NCBI RefSeq assembly: GCF_017654505.1
Contig: NC_054537.1
Coordinates: 154,605 to 218,604 of the forward strand
Length of the DNA stretch: 64,000 nucleotides
Direction of reading: 5' to 3'
Source of the DNA: Polyodon spathula
Taxonomy: Eukaryota; Chordata; Actinopteri; Acipenseriformes; Polyodontidae
In this document: positions 12,137-25,828 of the stretch, piece by piece
Position numbering within the stretch: the first letter of the stretch is position 1
How the letters are laid out: each line of letters begins with the position of its first letter
Position numbers and translations under genes: made by a program
Notes under the pieces: model-generated
Seen by the model: only the letters and a program-made list of their open reading frames with translations
What the model was told of the DNA's origin: nothing
Databases searched by the model: none

Positions 12137-13402
12137 AATGGAAAATTACCTATATGGTAACAGTATTCTGGGAGACAGTCAACATGGTTTTAGAAAAGGG
12201 AGATCGTGTCTAACTAACCTGCTTGATTTTTTTGAGGATGCAACATCAACAACGGATAATTGCAAAGCATATGACATGGCTTATTTAGATTTCCAGAAAG
12301 CTTTTGACAAAGTCCTGCATAAAAGATTAATTCTCAAACTGAACATAGTAGGGATTCAAGGAAATGCATGCACATGGATTAGAGAGTGGTTAACATGTAG
12401 AAAACAGAAAGTACTGATTAGAGGAGAAACCTCAAAATGGAGCGAGATAACCAGTGGAGTACCAAGTGTTCAGTATTAGATCCTCTGCTATTCGTAATCT
12501 ACATTAATGACTTAGATTCTGGTATAGTAAGCAAACTTGTTAAATTTGAAGATGACACAAAAATAGGAGGAGTGGCAAATGCTGTTGCAGCAGCAAAGGT
12601 CATTCAGAATGATCTAGACAAGATTCAAAACTGGGAAGACACATGGCAAATGACATTTAATAGAGAAAAATGTAAGGTACTGCATGCAGGCAATACAAAT
12701 GTGCATTATAAATATCATATGGGAGATACTGAAATTGGAGAAGGAATCTATGAAAAAGACCTGAGAGGTTATGTTGACTCAGAAATATCTTCATCTAGAC
12801 AATGTGGGGAAGCTATAAAAAGGCCAACAAGATGCTTGGATATATTGTGAAAAGTGTTGAATTTAAATCAAGGGAAGTAATGTTAAAACTGTACAATGCA
12901 CTAGTAAGACCTCATCTTGAATATTGTGTTCAGTTCTGGTCACCTCGCTACAAAAAGGATATTGCTGCTCTAGAAAGAGTGCAAAGAACAGCGACCAGAA
13001 TTATTCTGGGTTTAAAAGGCATGTCATATGCAGACAGGCTAAAATAATTGAATCTATTCAGTCTTGAACAAAGAAGACTATGCGGTGACCTGGTTCGAGG
13101 ATTCAAAATTCAAAGGTTTTGACAATGTTGACCCAAGCTTTTTCGAGCTACAAAAAAACAAGGACCAGGAGCCACAAATGAAGATTAGATAAAGGGGTAT
13201 TCAGAACAGAAAATAGGAGGCACTTTTTTACATAGAGAATTGTGAGGGTCTGGACCCAACTCCCCAGTAATGTTGTTGAAGCCGACACCCTGGGATCCTT
13301 CAAGAAGCTGCTTGATGAGATTCTGGGATCAATAAGCTACTAAGAACAAAATGAGCAAGATGGGCCGAATGGCCTCCTCTTGTTTGTAAACTTTCTTATG
13401 TT
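12137..13402 (+). pseudogene. CR1 ORF2 fragment, right member of an inverted pair
   Basis: Plus-strand CR1 reverse transcriptase from MENYLYGNSILGDSQHGFRK through the YLDFQKAFDK block, then the FADD-equivalent reads FEDD, then the C-terminal domain and the (TTCTTATG)n tail at 13390-13411. Frames break near 12475, 12830 and 13047, with stops in the C-terminus. The fragment is 5'-truncated and inactive. Family assignment rests on identity to the intact CR1 at 35161-39518. Confidence 0.85.
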
Positions 13403-13479
13403 CTTATGTTGTGTCCTTCAGATTACTAAATCTATTGATGAATGACGATGGGAAACTGTTATCAAGCAACAGGTGCATT
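13352..13479. repeat. Right arm of the perfect 128-bp inverted repeat
   Basis: Exact reverse complement of 11577-11704, covering the end of the CR1 3' UTR, its tail and about 70 bp of flank. Confidence 0.9.
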
Positions 13480-14000
13480 AATAGAGTCCATTTGAATATC
13501 TTATCTAATACATGGAATGAAAACGGTACACAGAGCTTTTCATTGCTGGAATATTAGCAATAATGCATTACCTTTATAGAAACAAAAGCAGCTCTATGTT
13601 ACCTTCAAGAAATGTCAACCCTAGGTTGAATTGAATTTACTGTGTGAATTTTAGAGCTGTACTTTATCAAGTATTCTGTTAAAGTATTCAAATAAGAAGT
13701 GGAATAGCAGCAGTTGTCTTAATAAAAAGCAAGTTGCTTTCATTTCTTTTTGTATGATGGCTCTCACACCTACATGTGAAATGACTGCTCATGGTCCATT
13801 TGAGAAGCCAGTGGGAGTCCTGGGAGTAATAGCAGTTCAGTTCCCTGAGGATCCAGGCTAACCCATTAGATTTCATGATTTTCTTCAGTTTTTTGTGTTT
13901 TTACAATTGTTTAAGCAAGAACAGAAATGAGAGAACGTATACAAGCACCAGTCTTCACTGCACACCACACAGAATTATGTTGTTTTATATTTAGAACATA
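13480..14000. other. Non-coding spacer
   Basis: Ordinary AT-rich sequence up to the assembly gap; nothing recognised. Confidence 0.6.
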
Positions 14001-14500
14001 NNNNNNNNNNNNNNNNNNNNNNNNNNNNNNNNNNNNNNNNNNNNNNNNNNNNNNNNNNNNNNNNNNNNNNNNNNNNNNNNNNNNNNNNNNNNNNNNNNNN
14101 NNNNNNNNNNNNNNNNNNNNNNNNNNNNNNNNNNNNNNNNNNNNNNNNNNNNNNNNNNNNNNNNNNNNNNNNNNNNNNNNNNNNNNNNNNNNNNNNNNNN
14201 NNNNNNNNNNNNNNNNNNNNNNNNNNNNNNNNNNNNNNNNNNNNNNNNNNNNNNNNNNNNNNNNNNNNNNNNNNNNNNNNNNNNNNNNNNNNNNNNNNNN
14301 NNNNNNNNNNNNNNNNNNNNNNNNNNNNNNNNNNNNNNNNNNNNNNNNNNNNNNNNNNNNNNNNNNNNNNNNNNNNNNNNNNNNNNNNNNNNNNNNNNNN
14401 NNNNNNNNNNNNNNNNNNNNNNNNNNNNNNNNNNNNNNNNNNNNNNNNNNNNNNNNNNNNNNNNNNNNNNNNNNNNNNNNNNNNNNNNNNNNNNNNNNNN
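14001..14500. other. Assembly gap (500 N)
   Basis: Exactly 500 undetermined bases, a placeholder length. Any open frame read through it is meaningless. Confidence 1.
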
Positions 14501-16523
14501 CCTTAACTATAAATATTGCAAAGGTCACCACTTACCATGAACTGCGTTATGCCCTTGTTATAGTATTAAAGCAGCTGTTTGAGAATAACCTTGCTGTAAA
14601 AACTACTTTAAAGTTAAACATGAAGAGCAAGTGAGCTGCTTAAATGTCTAACTGAATTCATTCCCATTCTTTTTTTGATCCCAGCTATGTCCAAAGACAA
14701 CAGGTGTCTGCCCTCCATGTTAATAAATATAGCTGGTGAACTGGATGTTATGAGCCAGCATGATCACCCAAAACAGCGCAACAACATTAACAAGTTACTG
14801 ATGCTGTCTCAGAACTGTACCAACTAAAACTGCAAATGAACGTATTGACTGTGTTTTATTTGTGTGCATCATTAATATTTAACACAACAGTAAATCAAAC
14901 ACAACTTAAAAGAAAGGAGATAATCTCTGACAGCACGAGCCTCCTCAGATCACTGCTGTTCAATTGAACCTGGCGGCTGAGGTAACCTTCACAGTTGCAA
15001 GTCCACTTATAATAAGTGGGATAGAGCCTGTTTTTTGAGAGTCGTGGGTTGGAATTTGCATAAACACCCATACCCTAACAAGTGCCGCTTTTTTTTCTTG
15101 TGAGACTTGGCAACACTGGTAACCTTCCCTGTCTGTCTCACAGGTAGCCATTAATTCCTGAACACCTCTTTTTGTTGTGAACAGGACTTTGTGCAGGATA
15201 CAGCAGGCAGCGGCAATTTTGGGAACAAACTAATGCTGCACTTCAGTCTGTTTCATCAGTATCCGCCACTACCCGTGCCGACTACTCGTATTTGCCAAAG
15301 CGTGGTGTTGAATGCTTCCTCAGCAGCTGTCAGCCGTCTGGGCGGGTAGGGTTTCTAGGCTAGGTTAGAATACGCAGCATCTCCTGATCGTCTAAATGGA
15401 CGGGAAATACATATAACCTCTCAGTTTAATTTTCTACCTTCAAGTTCATTTTTAATTAATGAGTTGAAAGACAAATTAGTTGAAAAAGTATTCACTACTA
15501 ACAACATGACACCCCACATTTGCAAAACAATCTGGGCAAGAGCAGTAAAACACACTATTAACTAGCCAGGTACAAGGTATTTTGCTTTATTACAGCAGCT
15601 TAGATTCACTTGTGTGCCAGTTCTCTGTGCATGGAAACCACTTTTTCACAAAATTTCACAAGAAATCTTCAAAAACAGCATGTGTAATTTACTCATAGCT
15701 AATTTACATATTAACCCCCACCTTTCCCATGTATTTGTGATTGTGAATTTTTGTTTGTCTACCAACATTTATCCTGCCTTAGCAAAGGCAGCACACAGAA
15801 ATTTGATTTTTTTGTAACTCTTGGTACATGTGAATGTTTTTGTCTCATTTAAATTCACGAGCTAAGCAGCCACAGTAATATGAGTAGTTTCCTTGTGGAT
15901 TTTTGAATGACATCACTGTAAAGTCTGTTCTCACCTCTTTTTGAATGATGTCACTATAAAGTCTGTTCTCACCTCTTTTTGAATGATGTCAATGTAAAGT
16001 CTGTTCTCAGCTCTTGGATTGTTCAGTCAGGGAACTCATGTGATAGTTACAATATTTATTACAGGTTAGACACAGTAACACTTTGATGCATAGTATATGA
16101 TCTAGAATAACACATTTAGCATATAATACATCTTTGGCCTTTGGCCTCGCCTCAGGGAACCCTGCCCATACATTTTTCAGCTGATAAGTGGAGAGGCTGA
16201 CTGTAGGAAAGCCACGGGCAGGGAGCAGATCGCTGCCCTACCCCTTAGACGAAACTAAAAAAACAGATGGAGGCTGGGGAGGAGGAGGCAAGCTCTAACT
16301 CGCAGCAGAGAGGTACTGGATCAGGTAAGATCTGAATCCCTTCCCTGATGATCACTGGACATGTAAGTACGCTGTTAGTGATAGACGATGCAGAGACCCC
16401 AGTCCCAGACCAGGGCCATGCCACTCGTTTCTGTCATATTTATGTAGGGATTCAATATATCACTTCAATAATCAGATGTTTGTACTGTACATAAACTAAC
16501 ACTGAAATAACTGATAATAAGAA
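14501..16523. other. Non-coding spacer with a short 38-bp repeat
   Basis: No gene recognised. At 15898-16013 there are three copies of a 38-bp unit containing 'gtaaagtctgttctcacctc'. Confidence 0.6.
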
Positions 16524-17138
16524 AACCAGGAATCCAAGTCCTGTACAGAGCCTCTCCTATAGCTTTTCAGAAACCACCGGTCCAAGTCCTGTACAGAGCC
16601 TCTCCTATAGCTTTTCAGAAACCAGGGGTCCAAGTCCTGTACAGAGCCTCTCCTATAGCTATTCAGAAACATTGGGCCAAGTCCTGTACAGAGCCTCTCC
16701 TATAGCTTTTCAGAAACCAGGGGTCCAAGTCCTGTACAGAGCCTCTCCTATAGCTTTTCAGAAACCAGGGGTCCAAGTCCTGTACAGAGCCTCTCCTATA
16801 GCTTTTCAGAAACCAGGGGTCCAAGTCCTGTACAGAGCCTCTCCTATAGCTATTCAGAAACATTGGGCCAAGTCCAGTACAGTGCCTCCCCTATAGCTAT
16901 TCAGAAACATTGGGCCAAGTCCAGTACAGTGCCTCCCCTATAGCTATTCAGAAACCAGGGGTCCAAGTCCTGTACAGAGCCTCCCCTATAGCTATTCAGA
17001 AACATTGGGCCAAGTCCAGTACAGTGCCTCCCCTATAGCTATTCAGAAACCAGGGGTCCAAATCATTTACAGTGCCTCCCCTATAGCTTTTCAGAAACCA
17101 GGGGCCAAGTCCTGTACAGAGCCTCCCCTATAGCTTTG
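16524..17138. repeat. 49-bp minisatellite, about 12 copies
   Basis: Tandem 49-bp units with core 'caagtcctgtacagagcctc'. Two variants interdigitate, one ending in 'aaccaggggt' and one in 'aacattgggc', which suggests unequal exchange among units. Short open frames here are repeat artefacts. Confidence 0.95.
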
Positions 17139-18795
17139 CAAGCCTTCTTTTCTAGGTGGATAAGCATAAATTAATTCAGTTTGAGTATGAGGAATCAATA
17201 TCGCCCCAGCCTCTGCTTAGTTCTTACTCCTTGCTTGGGACATACCCTTTGAGACAATATCAACTCCCATAGGACCAGTTATAAAGTTATAAAGATTCAG
17301 AGATTCTTACGAGATTTTAAAGAAAAGAAATCCAAGGGAATTGATCATTATTTTTTTTAATGATTCTATTTAATTCTGTTAGTGTTTGACTAATAAAAAA
17401 GATTTAAACAAAGCTGAATATTTAAGGGGCCTGAAGTCCTTCACTGCTAGTATGCAGGCAGTGTTTTGTAATCTGCTAACCCAGCTGTGTTTTGATCTTC
17501 AGAGGTGATGAGACCCCGTGCAGTAATGGGATGGAGCAGCTAAACAGGATGTGGGTGCACACTCAGGGGTGGTCCGAGGTTCAGAAAGGTTAATATACAG
17601 TAGGTCTGATAGAACACATCTGCCATGCCCTGCTCCATGCAGGCTCTCCCTTATCAGAAGAGCTAGCTGTAACTTTGCTGCGAAGCTGAGCAGCCTGTTC
17701 TTATCAGTAACCCCCACAGGAATGTCATCTGCTCTATTCCCTTTAAAGTCAAGAGGATTTCTGGTAGCCAGAGGTTGAAAAGGTGACAGGCAGCGGGCAG
17801 GAATGCATAGAGCTGCAAGGAGTGGTTTCTTGCTCGTTTTAAAACAGTAAAAAAATCTATTTGCTTCTATCAAAAAAGTACTTTTGAACTTGCTTCAAAA
17901 TAGGACCCACAATGTTAAAAGAACAAGACTCAGAATAATTTAATCATTTTTTGATCCACTTTGGAGTAAAGGTAGAACATTGCAATCACTGATGTCATTC
18001 TAAAAGCTTTGAAAAAAACTAAGTGGCTCGAGATGGAGCTGGTATGATTACATTACTAGAGAAAATCAACATGTATTGTAATACTTTCAGATGGTAATCC
18101 TGCTTTTTATAACTTTTCTGTATACAGTCTACTATTTAAAAAGACAATCATCCAAGCAAAATATGAAGTATCATTCATATACAATATAATTACTAATAAC
18201 AGTACATTGAAACCTCAATTATCGAAACTTCAATTTGACAGATATCTCCTGGAGTGATCTTTCGCACCATTGTCATAGAAAATGTGCTCACGAGATTGAC
18301 CTGCTGCTGAAGAACACATTGCGTAGCCCACTGTGCATGACCTGAGTGGAAACAGTTGTGTCTCATTCAAAAGCACATGAGGTTGGATTGAATTTAAGCA
18401 GGCTCTAAAACATGAAGTCGTCAGCTAGTATATTGTTCAAACAGACACCCTAATTGCTCTAGTTGCTCATTTCTGGAAACAGTTGGCATATGAATGCTCA
18501 GTGGGCCACTTTGTACAGGAAACGCATTTGAAAACGCTTTCTGGGGCTGACCAACATGGTTTAAATTTTTCTAATGAATTTGCTTTTAATTGCTTTCAAT
18601 CTAGTCCCTGTAATATATAACTATAAATAAATGGTATCAGAGTGCAGCGTTTCGCCCGGTTGTGATTGAACTTGAATGAATCGGCATCAAACGTCCAGCA
18701 GGGGGCAGACTATTCAGCTGCGGATTGTTCCAACACATCTCAGATAGCCAGCACTACCAATGAATGAGAACAATCTTTACACAAAATGGACGTGG
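17139..18795. other. Non-coding spacer
   Basis: No recognisable coding or mobile sequence. A frame of 124 codons on the minus strand (17499-17873) has no recognisable motif and is not called a gene. Confidence 0.55.
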
Positions 18796-19270
18796 TGTTT
18801 CCGTGCACGCTGAGGCAGACACACTGTACTCTGCTTACCCTGTAGTTGTGTATTAGGTGAGTGTTGTGTATCCGTGCACACTGAGGCAGACACACTGTAC
18901 TCTTCTTACCCTGTAGTTGTGTATTAGGTGAGTGTTGTGTATCCGTGCACACTGAGGCATACACACTGTACTCTGCTTACCCTGTAGTTCTGGATTAGGC
19001 TAGTGTTGTGTATCCATGTACACTGAGGCATACACACTGTACTCTGCTTACCCTGTAGTTCTGGATTAGGCTAGTGTTGTGTATCCATGTACACTGAGGC
19101 ATACACACTGTACTCTGCTTACCCTGTAGTTCTGGATTAGGCTAGTGTTGTGTATCCATGTACGCTGAGGCATACACACTGTACTCTGCTTACCCTGTAG
19201 TTGTGTATTAGGTGAGTGTTGTGTATCCGTGCACGCTGAGGCAGACACACTGTACCCTTCTTACCCTGTA
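18796..19270. repeat. 71-bp minisatellite, first block
   Basis: About 6-7 units of 71 bp with core 'tgtgtatccatgtacactga' and 'ctctgcttaccctgtagttc'. Units at the outer edge are the most diverged (gtgcacgctgaggcagac variants). Confidence 0.95.
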
Positions 19271-19496
19271 CAGTGACAGAGCAATAGCAGGTGCAGCTGC
19301 ACTCGGACCCACGCGCTCAGAGGGCCCCGGAGGGGTTCCAAGGTTTTTATTTATGTATTTATTTTTGAACAATGATCATATCCTTCGCATTTATATTTGC
19401 AGATGTTACACATTTGTATAATTATAGCTGCCAGTGTGCGGTGTGTGGGCCTTCAATAAGGACCTGCAGTAGGGCCCATCTTCTTCTTCCTCTGCA
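19271..19496. other. Non-repeat interruption of the 71-bp array
   Basis: About 226 bp of unrelated sequence splits the array. It begins CAGTGACAG and has a GC-rich left part and an AT-rich middle. It looks like a small inserted element, but I find no convincing terminal repeats or duplication. Confidence 0.5.
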
Positions 19497-21935
19497 CCGA
19501 TCCTGTAGTTGTGTATTAGGTTAGTGTTGTGTATCCATGTACACTGAAGCATACACATTGTACTCTGCTTACCCTGTAGTTGTGTATTAGGTTAGTGTTG
19601 TGTATCCATGTACACTGAGGCATACACACAGTACTCTGCTTACCTTGTAGTTCTGGATTAGGCTAGTGCTGTGTATCCATGTACACTGAAGCATACACAT
19701 TGTACTCTGCTTACCCTGTAGTTCTGGATTAGGATAGTGTTGTGCATCCATGTACACTGAGGCATACACACTGTACTCTGCTTACCCTGTAGTTCTGGAT
19801 TAGGTTAGTGTTGTGTATCCATGTACACTGAGGCATACACACTGTACTCTGCTTACCCTGTAGTTCTGGATTAGGTTAGTGTTGTGTATTCATGTACACT
19901 GAGGCATACACACTGTACTTTGCTTACCCTGTAGTTCTGGATTAGGCTAGTGTTGTGTATCCATGTACACTGAAGCATACACACTGTACTCTGCTTACCC
20001 TGTAGTTCTGGATTAGGCTAGTGTTGTGTATCCATGTACACTGAGGCATACACACTGTACTCGGCTTACCCTGTAGTTCTGGATTAGGCTAGTGTTGTGC
20101 ATCCATGTACACTGAGGCATACACAGAGTACTCTGCTTACCTTGTAGTTCTGGATTAGGCTAGTGTTGTGTATCCATGTACACTGAGGCATACACACTGT
20201 ACTCTGCTTACCCTGTAGTTCTGGATTAGGCTAGTGTTGTGTATCCATGTACACTGAGGCATACACACTGTACTCTGCTTACACTGTAGTTCTGGATTAG
20301 GCTAGTGTTGTGTATCCATGTACACTGAGGCATACACACTGTACTCTGCTTACCCTGTAGTTCTGGATTAGGCTAGTGTTGTGTATCCATGTACACTGAG
20401 GCATACACACTGTACTCTGCTTACCCTGTAGTTCTGGATTAGGCTAGTGTTGTGTATCCATGTACACTGAGGCATACACACTGTACTCTGCTTACCCTGT
20501 AGTTCTGGATTAGGCTAGTGTTGTGTATCCATGTACACTGAGGCATACACACTGTACTCTGCTTACCCTGTAGTTCTGGATTAGGCTAGTGTTGTGTATC
20601 CATGTACACTGAGGCATACACACTGTACTCTGCTTACCCTGTAGTTCTGGATTAGGCTAGTGTTGTGTATCCATGTACACTGAGGCATACACACTGTACT
20701 CTGCTTACCCTGTAGTTCTGGATTAGGCTAGTGTTGTGTATCCATGTACACTGAGGCATACACACTGTACTCTGCTTACCCTGTAGTTCTGGACTAGGCT
20801 AGTGTTGTGTATCCATGTACACTGAGGCATACACACTGTACTCTGCTTACCCTGTAGTTCTGGACTAGGCTAGTGTTGTGTATCCATGTACACTGAGGCA
20901 TACACACTGTACTCTGCTTACCCTGTAGTTCTGGACTAGGCTAGTGTTGTGTATCCATGCACACTGAGGCATACATACTGTACTCTGCTTACCCTGTAGT
21001 TCTGGATTAGGCTAGTGTTGTGTATCCATGTACACTGAGGCATACACACTGTACTCTGCTTACCCTGTAGTTCTGGATTAGGCTAGTGTTGTGCATCCAT
21101 GTACACTGAGGCATACACACTGTACTCTGCTTACCCTGTAGTTCTGGATTAGGCTAGTGTTGTGTATCCATGTACACTGAGGCATACACACTGTACTCTG
21201 CTTACCCTGTAGTTCTGGATTAGGCTAGTGTTGTGTATCCATGTACACTGAGGCATACACACTGTACTCTGCTTACCCTGTAGTTCTGGACTAGGCTAGT
21301 GTTGTGTATCCATGTACACTGAGGCATACACACTGTACTCTGCTTACCCTGTAGTTCTGGATTAGGGTAGTGTTGTGTATCCATGTACACTGAGGCATAC
21401 ACACTGTACTCTGCTTACCCTGTAGTTCTGGATTAGGCTAGTGTTGTGTATCCATGTACACTGAGGCATACACACTGTACTCTGCTTACCCTGTAGTTCT
21501 GGATTAGGATAGTGTTGTGTATCCATGTACACTGAGGCATACACACTGTACTCTGCTTACCCTGTAGTTCTGGATTAGGATAGTGTTGTGTATCCATGTA
21601 CACTGAGGCATACACACTGTACTCTGCTTACCCTGTAGTTCTGGATTAGGATAGTGTTGTGTATCCATGTACACTGAGGCATACACACTGTACTCTGCTT
21701 ACCCTGTAGTTCTGGATTAGGCTAGTGTTGTGTATCCATGTACACTGAGGCATACACACAGTACTCTGCTTACCCTGTAGTTCTGGATTAGGCTAGTGTT
21801 GTGTATCCATGTACACTGAGGTATACACACTGTACTCTGCTTACCCTGTAGTTCTGGATTAGGCTAGTGTTGTGTATCCATGTACACTGAGGTATACACA
21901 CTGTACTCTGCTTACCCTGTAGTTGTGCTTTAGGT
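19497..21935. repeat. 71-bp minisatellite, main block
   Basis: About 34 further 71-bp units, many identical over several consecutive copies. The homogeneity of the centre compared with the left edge indicates recent expansion by unequal exchange. The 60-codon open frames every 71 bp on the minus strand are a by-product. Confidence 0.97.
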
Positions 21936-24400
21936 TAGCGTTTGCTGTAAGAGAAATAAAAGCTCTTTTCAGTTTCAGTTAATCCTGTGAAATTGTACCA
22001 TGGACTGGTATGCATTGGTCCAGTGCTATCAGATAAATGTATCTAAGGAAAGCTGTTTCATGTTTTCCTAAACAACAGATGCAGCCACTGTTCTCAATTC
22101 CTGGGGTTTCACCCATGTGTATAAAACACTGAAAAGTGGAACATTTAGAAACCCTGAAGTAAACTGTATGGGATTGAATGGCTAGAAGTCCTTCATGTCA
22201 CTGGATTTGTTTGTTTTAGTATTTCGATGGTTCGCTAGAGGAGATGTTGAAACAGCCACACATTTAACTCTGAGACTGCTCTGTAGAACATATTGATTAG
22301 TATGGATTAATTGTGAGCCTTTATTCTGCACAATTTGCTTTGTCAAAATGCCAGAACTATGCCCTAGACAGACCACCATTTTATAGAGAAGTAGTAGTTC
22401 AGTTTCCCTGTCAGTTCTTAAGAACTTGTGATGTGGTCCTCTATGAAGTGGGATACTAACCCTTTAATAGACCCACCTATACCCAGATTCAGAGCAAACG
22501 CAAGGACTGTCACTGCAGTATGAACATTATAAAATAAATCTACCATGCAGTGCAGTGCACAGCCCTGGAGCAAACACAGTGACCCCCTCCCTGCAGTATG
22601 AACATTATAAAAGTTTACAATAGTAAAAAGCACAGCAAAGCATAATAAAGCATAGTTAAAGCACAGCAAAGCAATGTAAAAAGTATTGAGGTATGTATGG
22701 TAAAGTATATTAATTAACATGGTAAACCAGGTCACATTATGGTTAATGCATGGTATTACCATGGAAAAAGCACGTAAAAGTGCAAAAATACCATGCAAAT
22801 ATACCTTGCAAAAATACCATGCAAAAATAGCATGCAAAAATACCATGCAAATATACCTTGCAAAAATACCATGCAAAAATACCATGCAAATATACCATGG
22901 TAAACTTGCATAAGGGGACAACTATAAAAGAGCGGTAAGAAGGTCAACAGAAAATTAATAGGTAGCAAAAACTGGAAAAAACAAACAAACTATTATTGAT
23001 GATAGATGTAATAAGACTGTTATTTGGAAGACTGTATTGATGCACAAGTGCTTACAACTTGAAATCAAACAGCTGTAACATTTAATGTATGCTCGTTGTC
23101 AAAGTGCATGAGTGCAAAAACAAACAGGTTGCGATGATAGAACTGAACCACGAGCCCTGAGCCAGAAAGACAACCGTGTAAAAAAGAAAAGGCTGAAATC
23201 TCTTCTGTTTAACAATACTTTTGATTTACTTCATTTGGTGCTGTTTTAGAGACCCAGGGAATACAATCTAATAAACAAATGGTGATTAAATACCTTATAA
23301 AAATGCCATTCTAATAAATATCCTTTGTCTAGCAGGCACAGTTCTCAAGGGGAAACAACAAGCCCTATAGTTTGTATTATTCCTTACAGCAAAGTGTGGC
23401 TTCCTGTGGTAACAGTGATGTTGGCTTGCATTTATCATGTCTGAATGGGCAGACATTACAAAATCTGCATTTAATGGTGTATATATTATGTGTACTCATT
23501 GCATAATTAAGCATTAGAAGCTGCAGAAAGCATCACGGTCTCCATAATATGGTTTGTTAAATTCAGTGAAGTATTTACTATAACCCTAGCACATCTTATC
23601 CTGCACATGGAACACCACACAGTCACAGTGAAGTATTTACTATAACCCCAGCACATCTTATCCTGTGCGCAGAACACCACACCTAATGCAAATATTCAAA
23701 CATCAAAGCAAAACAATATATATACACAACTGGTACTTTTTGTAAAATGGATCATCCTGTTAACTTCTTTGAAGAAACAAGTACATTTTTATAGAGTAGA
23801 TTCTCCTATGAAAACATTGGTCTAAAATATATTTTAAACAAAATGTATGGACACTTTTAGTGAATGGATAGCGTTTAGGCTGCCGCTGAGTGGAGAGCAG
23901 GTATGTGGCTTTGACCTCAAGGAAGGCACATTCATAGTCTAATGCGTGAAGAGATCTTTGCTGCTGTTTTTGATGCAATAAAAAGTTTAGTAATTTGTCC
24001 ACTAAGATTGCTTCATGAAATGGATGCTAAATTTTCCTCATAGTATTTGTGCCGCGGCAATCTTGGTAAATCCAGCCCCTTGACTACTGCTGACTCAGGG
24101 TGACTGGAAAGACATGCATAGTTACAGGATTATACAGCTCCCGCTAAATGACAGATGGCAAAAAAATTAGGCAACCCAGAGGATGACGAATGTCAGAGGA
24201 TTACTCACGGACCACAGACTTTATCAGACACCACAGGACAAATTCCATAAACAGCACAGTGATTCATAAAAGCTCCTGGGGTTTGGCAAGCTTAAAAGAC
24301 TTATAGCCGAATAAAAACAAGTGTGAAGCAACCTCTCATGCTACTAATGCTGAATTTTGATCACACAGAGAATCAGATCACTGTGACACAACCTCTTTGG
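21936..24400. other. Non-coding spacer with small tandem repeats
   Basis: Contains an approximately 15-bp tandem repeat with 'aaaaataccatgc' at 22784-22902 and a 60-70 bp direct duplication (agtgaagtatttactataac...) at 23565-23685. A 24330-24400 stretch resembles the 42-bp satellite at 29280-29612. No gene recognised. Confidence 0.6.
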
Positions 24401-25795
24401 TATAGCAGAGGACCTAATACTGATCCCTGTGGTGCACCGCTGGTTACCACACTCCATTCTGAGGTTTTTCCTCTAATCAGTACTTTCTGTTTTCTACATG
24501 TTAACCACTCCCTAATCCATGTACATGTGCTTCCTTGAATCCCAACTGCGTTCAGTTTGAGAATTAATCTTTTGTGCGGGACTTTGTCAAAAGCTTTCTG
24601 GAAATCTAAATAAACCATGTCATATGCTTTGCAATTATCCATTATCGATGTTGCATCCTCAAAAAAATCAAGCAAGTTAGTTAGGCACGATCTCCCTTTC
24701 CTAAAACCATGTTGACTGTCTCCCAGGACCCTGTTACCATATAGGTAATTTTCCATTTTGGATCTTATTATAGTTTCCATAAGTTTGCATATAATAGAAG
24801 TCAGGCTTACTGGTCTGTAGTTACCTGGTTCAGTTTTGTTTCCCTTTTTGTGGATCGGTATTACGTTTGCAATTTTCCAGTCTGTCGGTACCACCCCTGT
24901 GTCAAGAGACTGCTGCATGATCTTGGTTAGCGGTTTGTAAATTACTTCTTTCATTTCTTTGAGTACTACTGGGATGATCTCATCCATCCCAGGGGATTTG
25001 TTTATTTTAAGAGCTCCTAGTCCCTTTAACACTTCTGCCTCAGTTATGCTAAAGTCATTTAAAACTGGATAGGAACTGGATGACATGTGGAGCATGTTGT
25101 CAGTATCTTCCTTTGTAAAAACTTGTGAAAAGTAATCATTTAATATATTTGCTATTTTTTTTTCTTCATCTACCATTTTGCCATTTGTATCTCTTAAACA
25201 TTTAATCTCCTCTTTGAATGTTCGCTTGCTGTTGTAATATTGGAAAAACATTTTGGGATTGGTTTTAGCTCCCTTAGCAATGTTCATTTTTATTTCTCTC
25301 TTGACCTTTCTAACTTCCTTTTTGACTTGCGTTTGCAGTTCTGTGTACTTTTTCTGCGTACTTTCTTTTTGGTCCTTTTTTAATGCTCTGTTAAGTGACT
25401 TTTTTCGCTGAATATTTTTTTTAATTGATCTATTAAACCATTTTGGCAGTTTAGTTTTACATTTAGATTTGTCTACTTTAGGAATATAATTGTTTTGCAC
25501 CTCTAGTACTACATTTTTGAAGAACAACCATCCTTCTTCTGTGGATGTTTTCTCTATTTTACTCCAATCTACTTCTGTTAGTCTCTGTTTCATACCTTCA
25601 TAGTTTGCTTTTCTAAAATTGTAAACCTTAGCTTTAGTCATTACTTTTGGGGATTTAAAAAACACTTAAAATGAGACCATGTTGTGGTCTGAGTTTGCCA
25701 GTGGTTCTCTGACCTCTGTTTTAGTTATTCTATCTTCGTTATTTGAAAAGATTAAATCAAGGCATGCCTCCCCTCTAGTCGGTGCCTTGACAAAA
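24401..25795 (-). pseudogene. CR1 ORF2, inverted 5' segment of a twin-primed insertion
   Basis: The minus strand encodes CR1 ORF2 from the end of the endonuclease (LANSDHN region at about 25700) through the linker and reverse transcriptase up to PQGSVLGPLL, after which similarity stops at 24401. A stop (TAA) lies near 25667. It is continued, in the opposite orientation, by 25829-26752 with no element bases lost between them. See the matching finding for the mechanism. Confidence 0.9.
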
Positions 25796-25828
25796 TCTTA
25801 TATTTAATCTTAATTAAATATAATGAAT

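Noticed and set aside
13911..14634. Long open frames across the N stretches (also 58338-59118)
   Set aside because: They consist of undetermined bases and are not coding evidence.
18740..21686. CRISPR-like array of regularly spaced repeats
   Set aside because: Units are contiguous 71-bp near-identical repeats with no unique spacers, in a vertebrate-type genome; it is a minisatellite.
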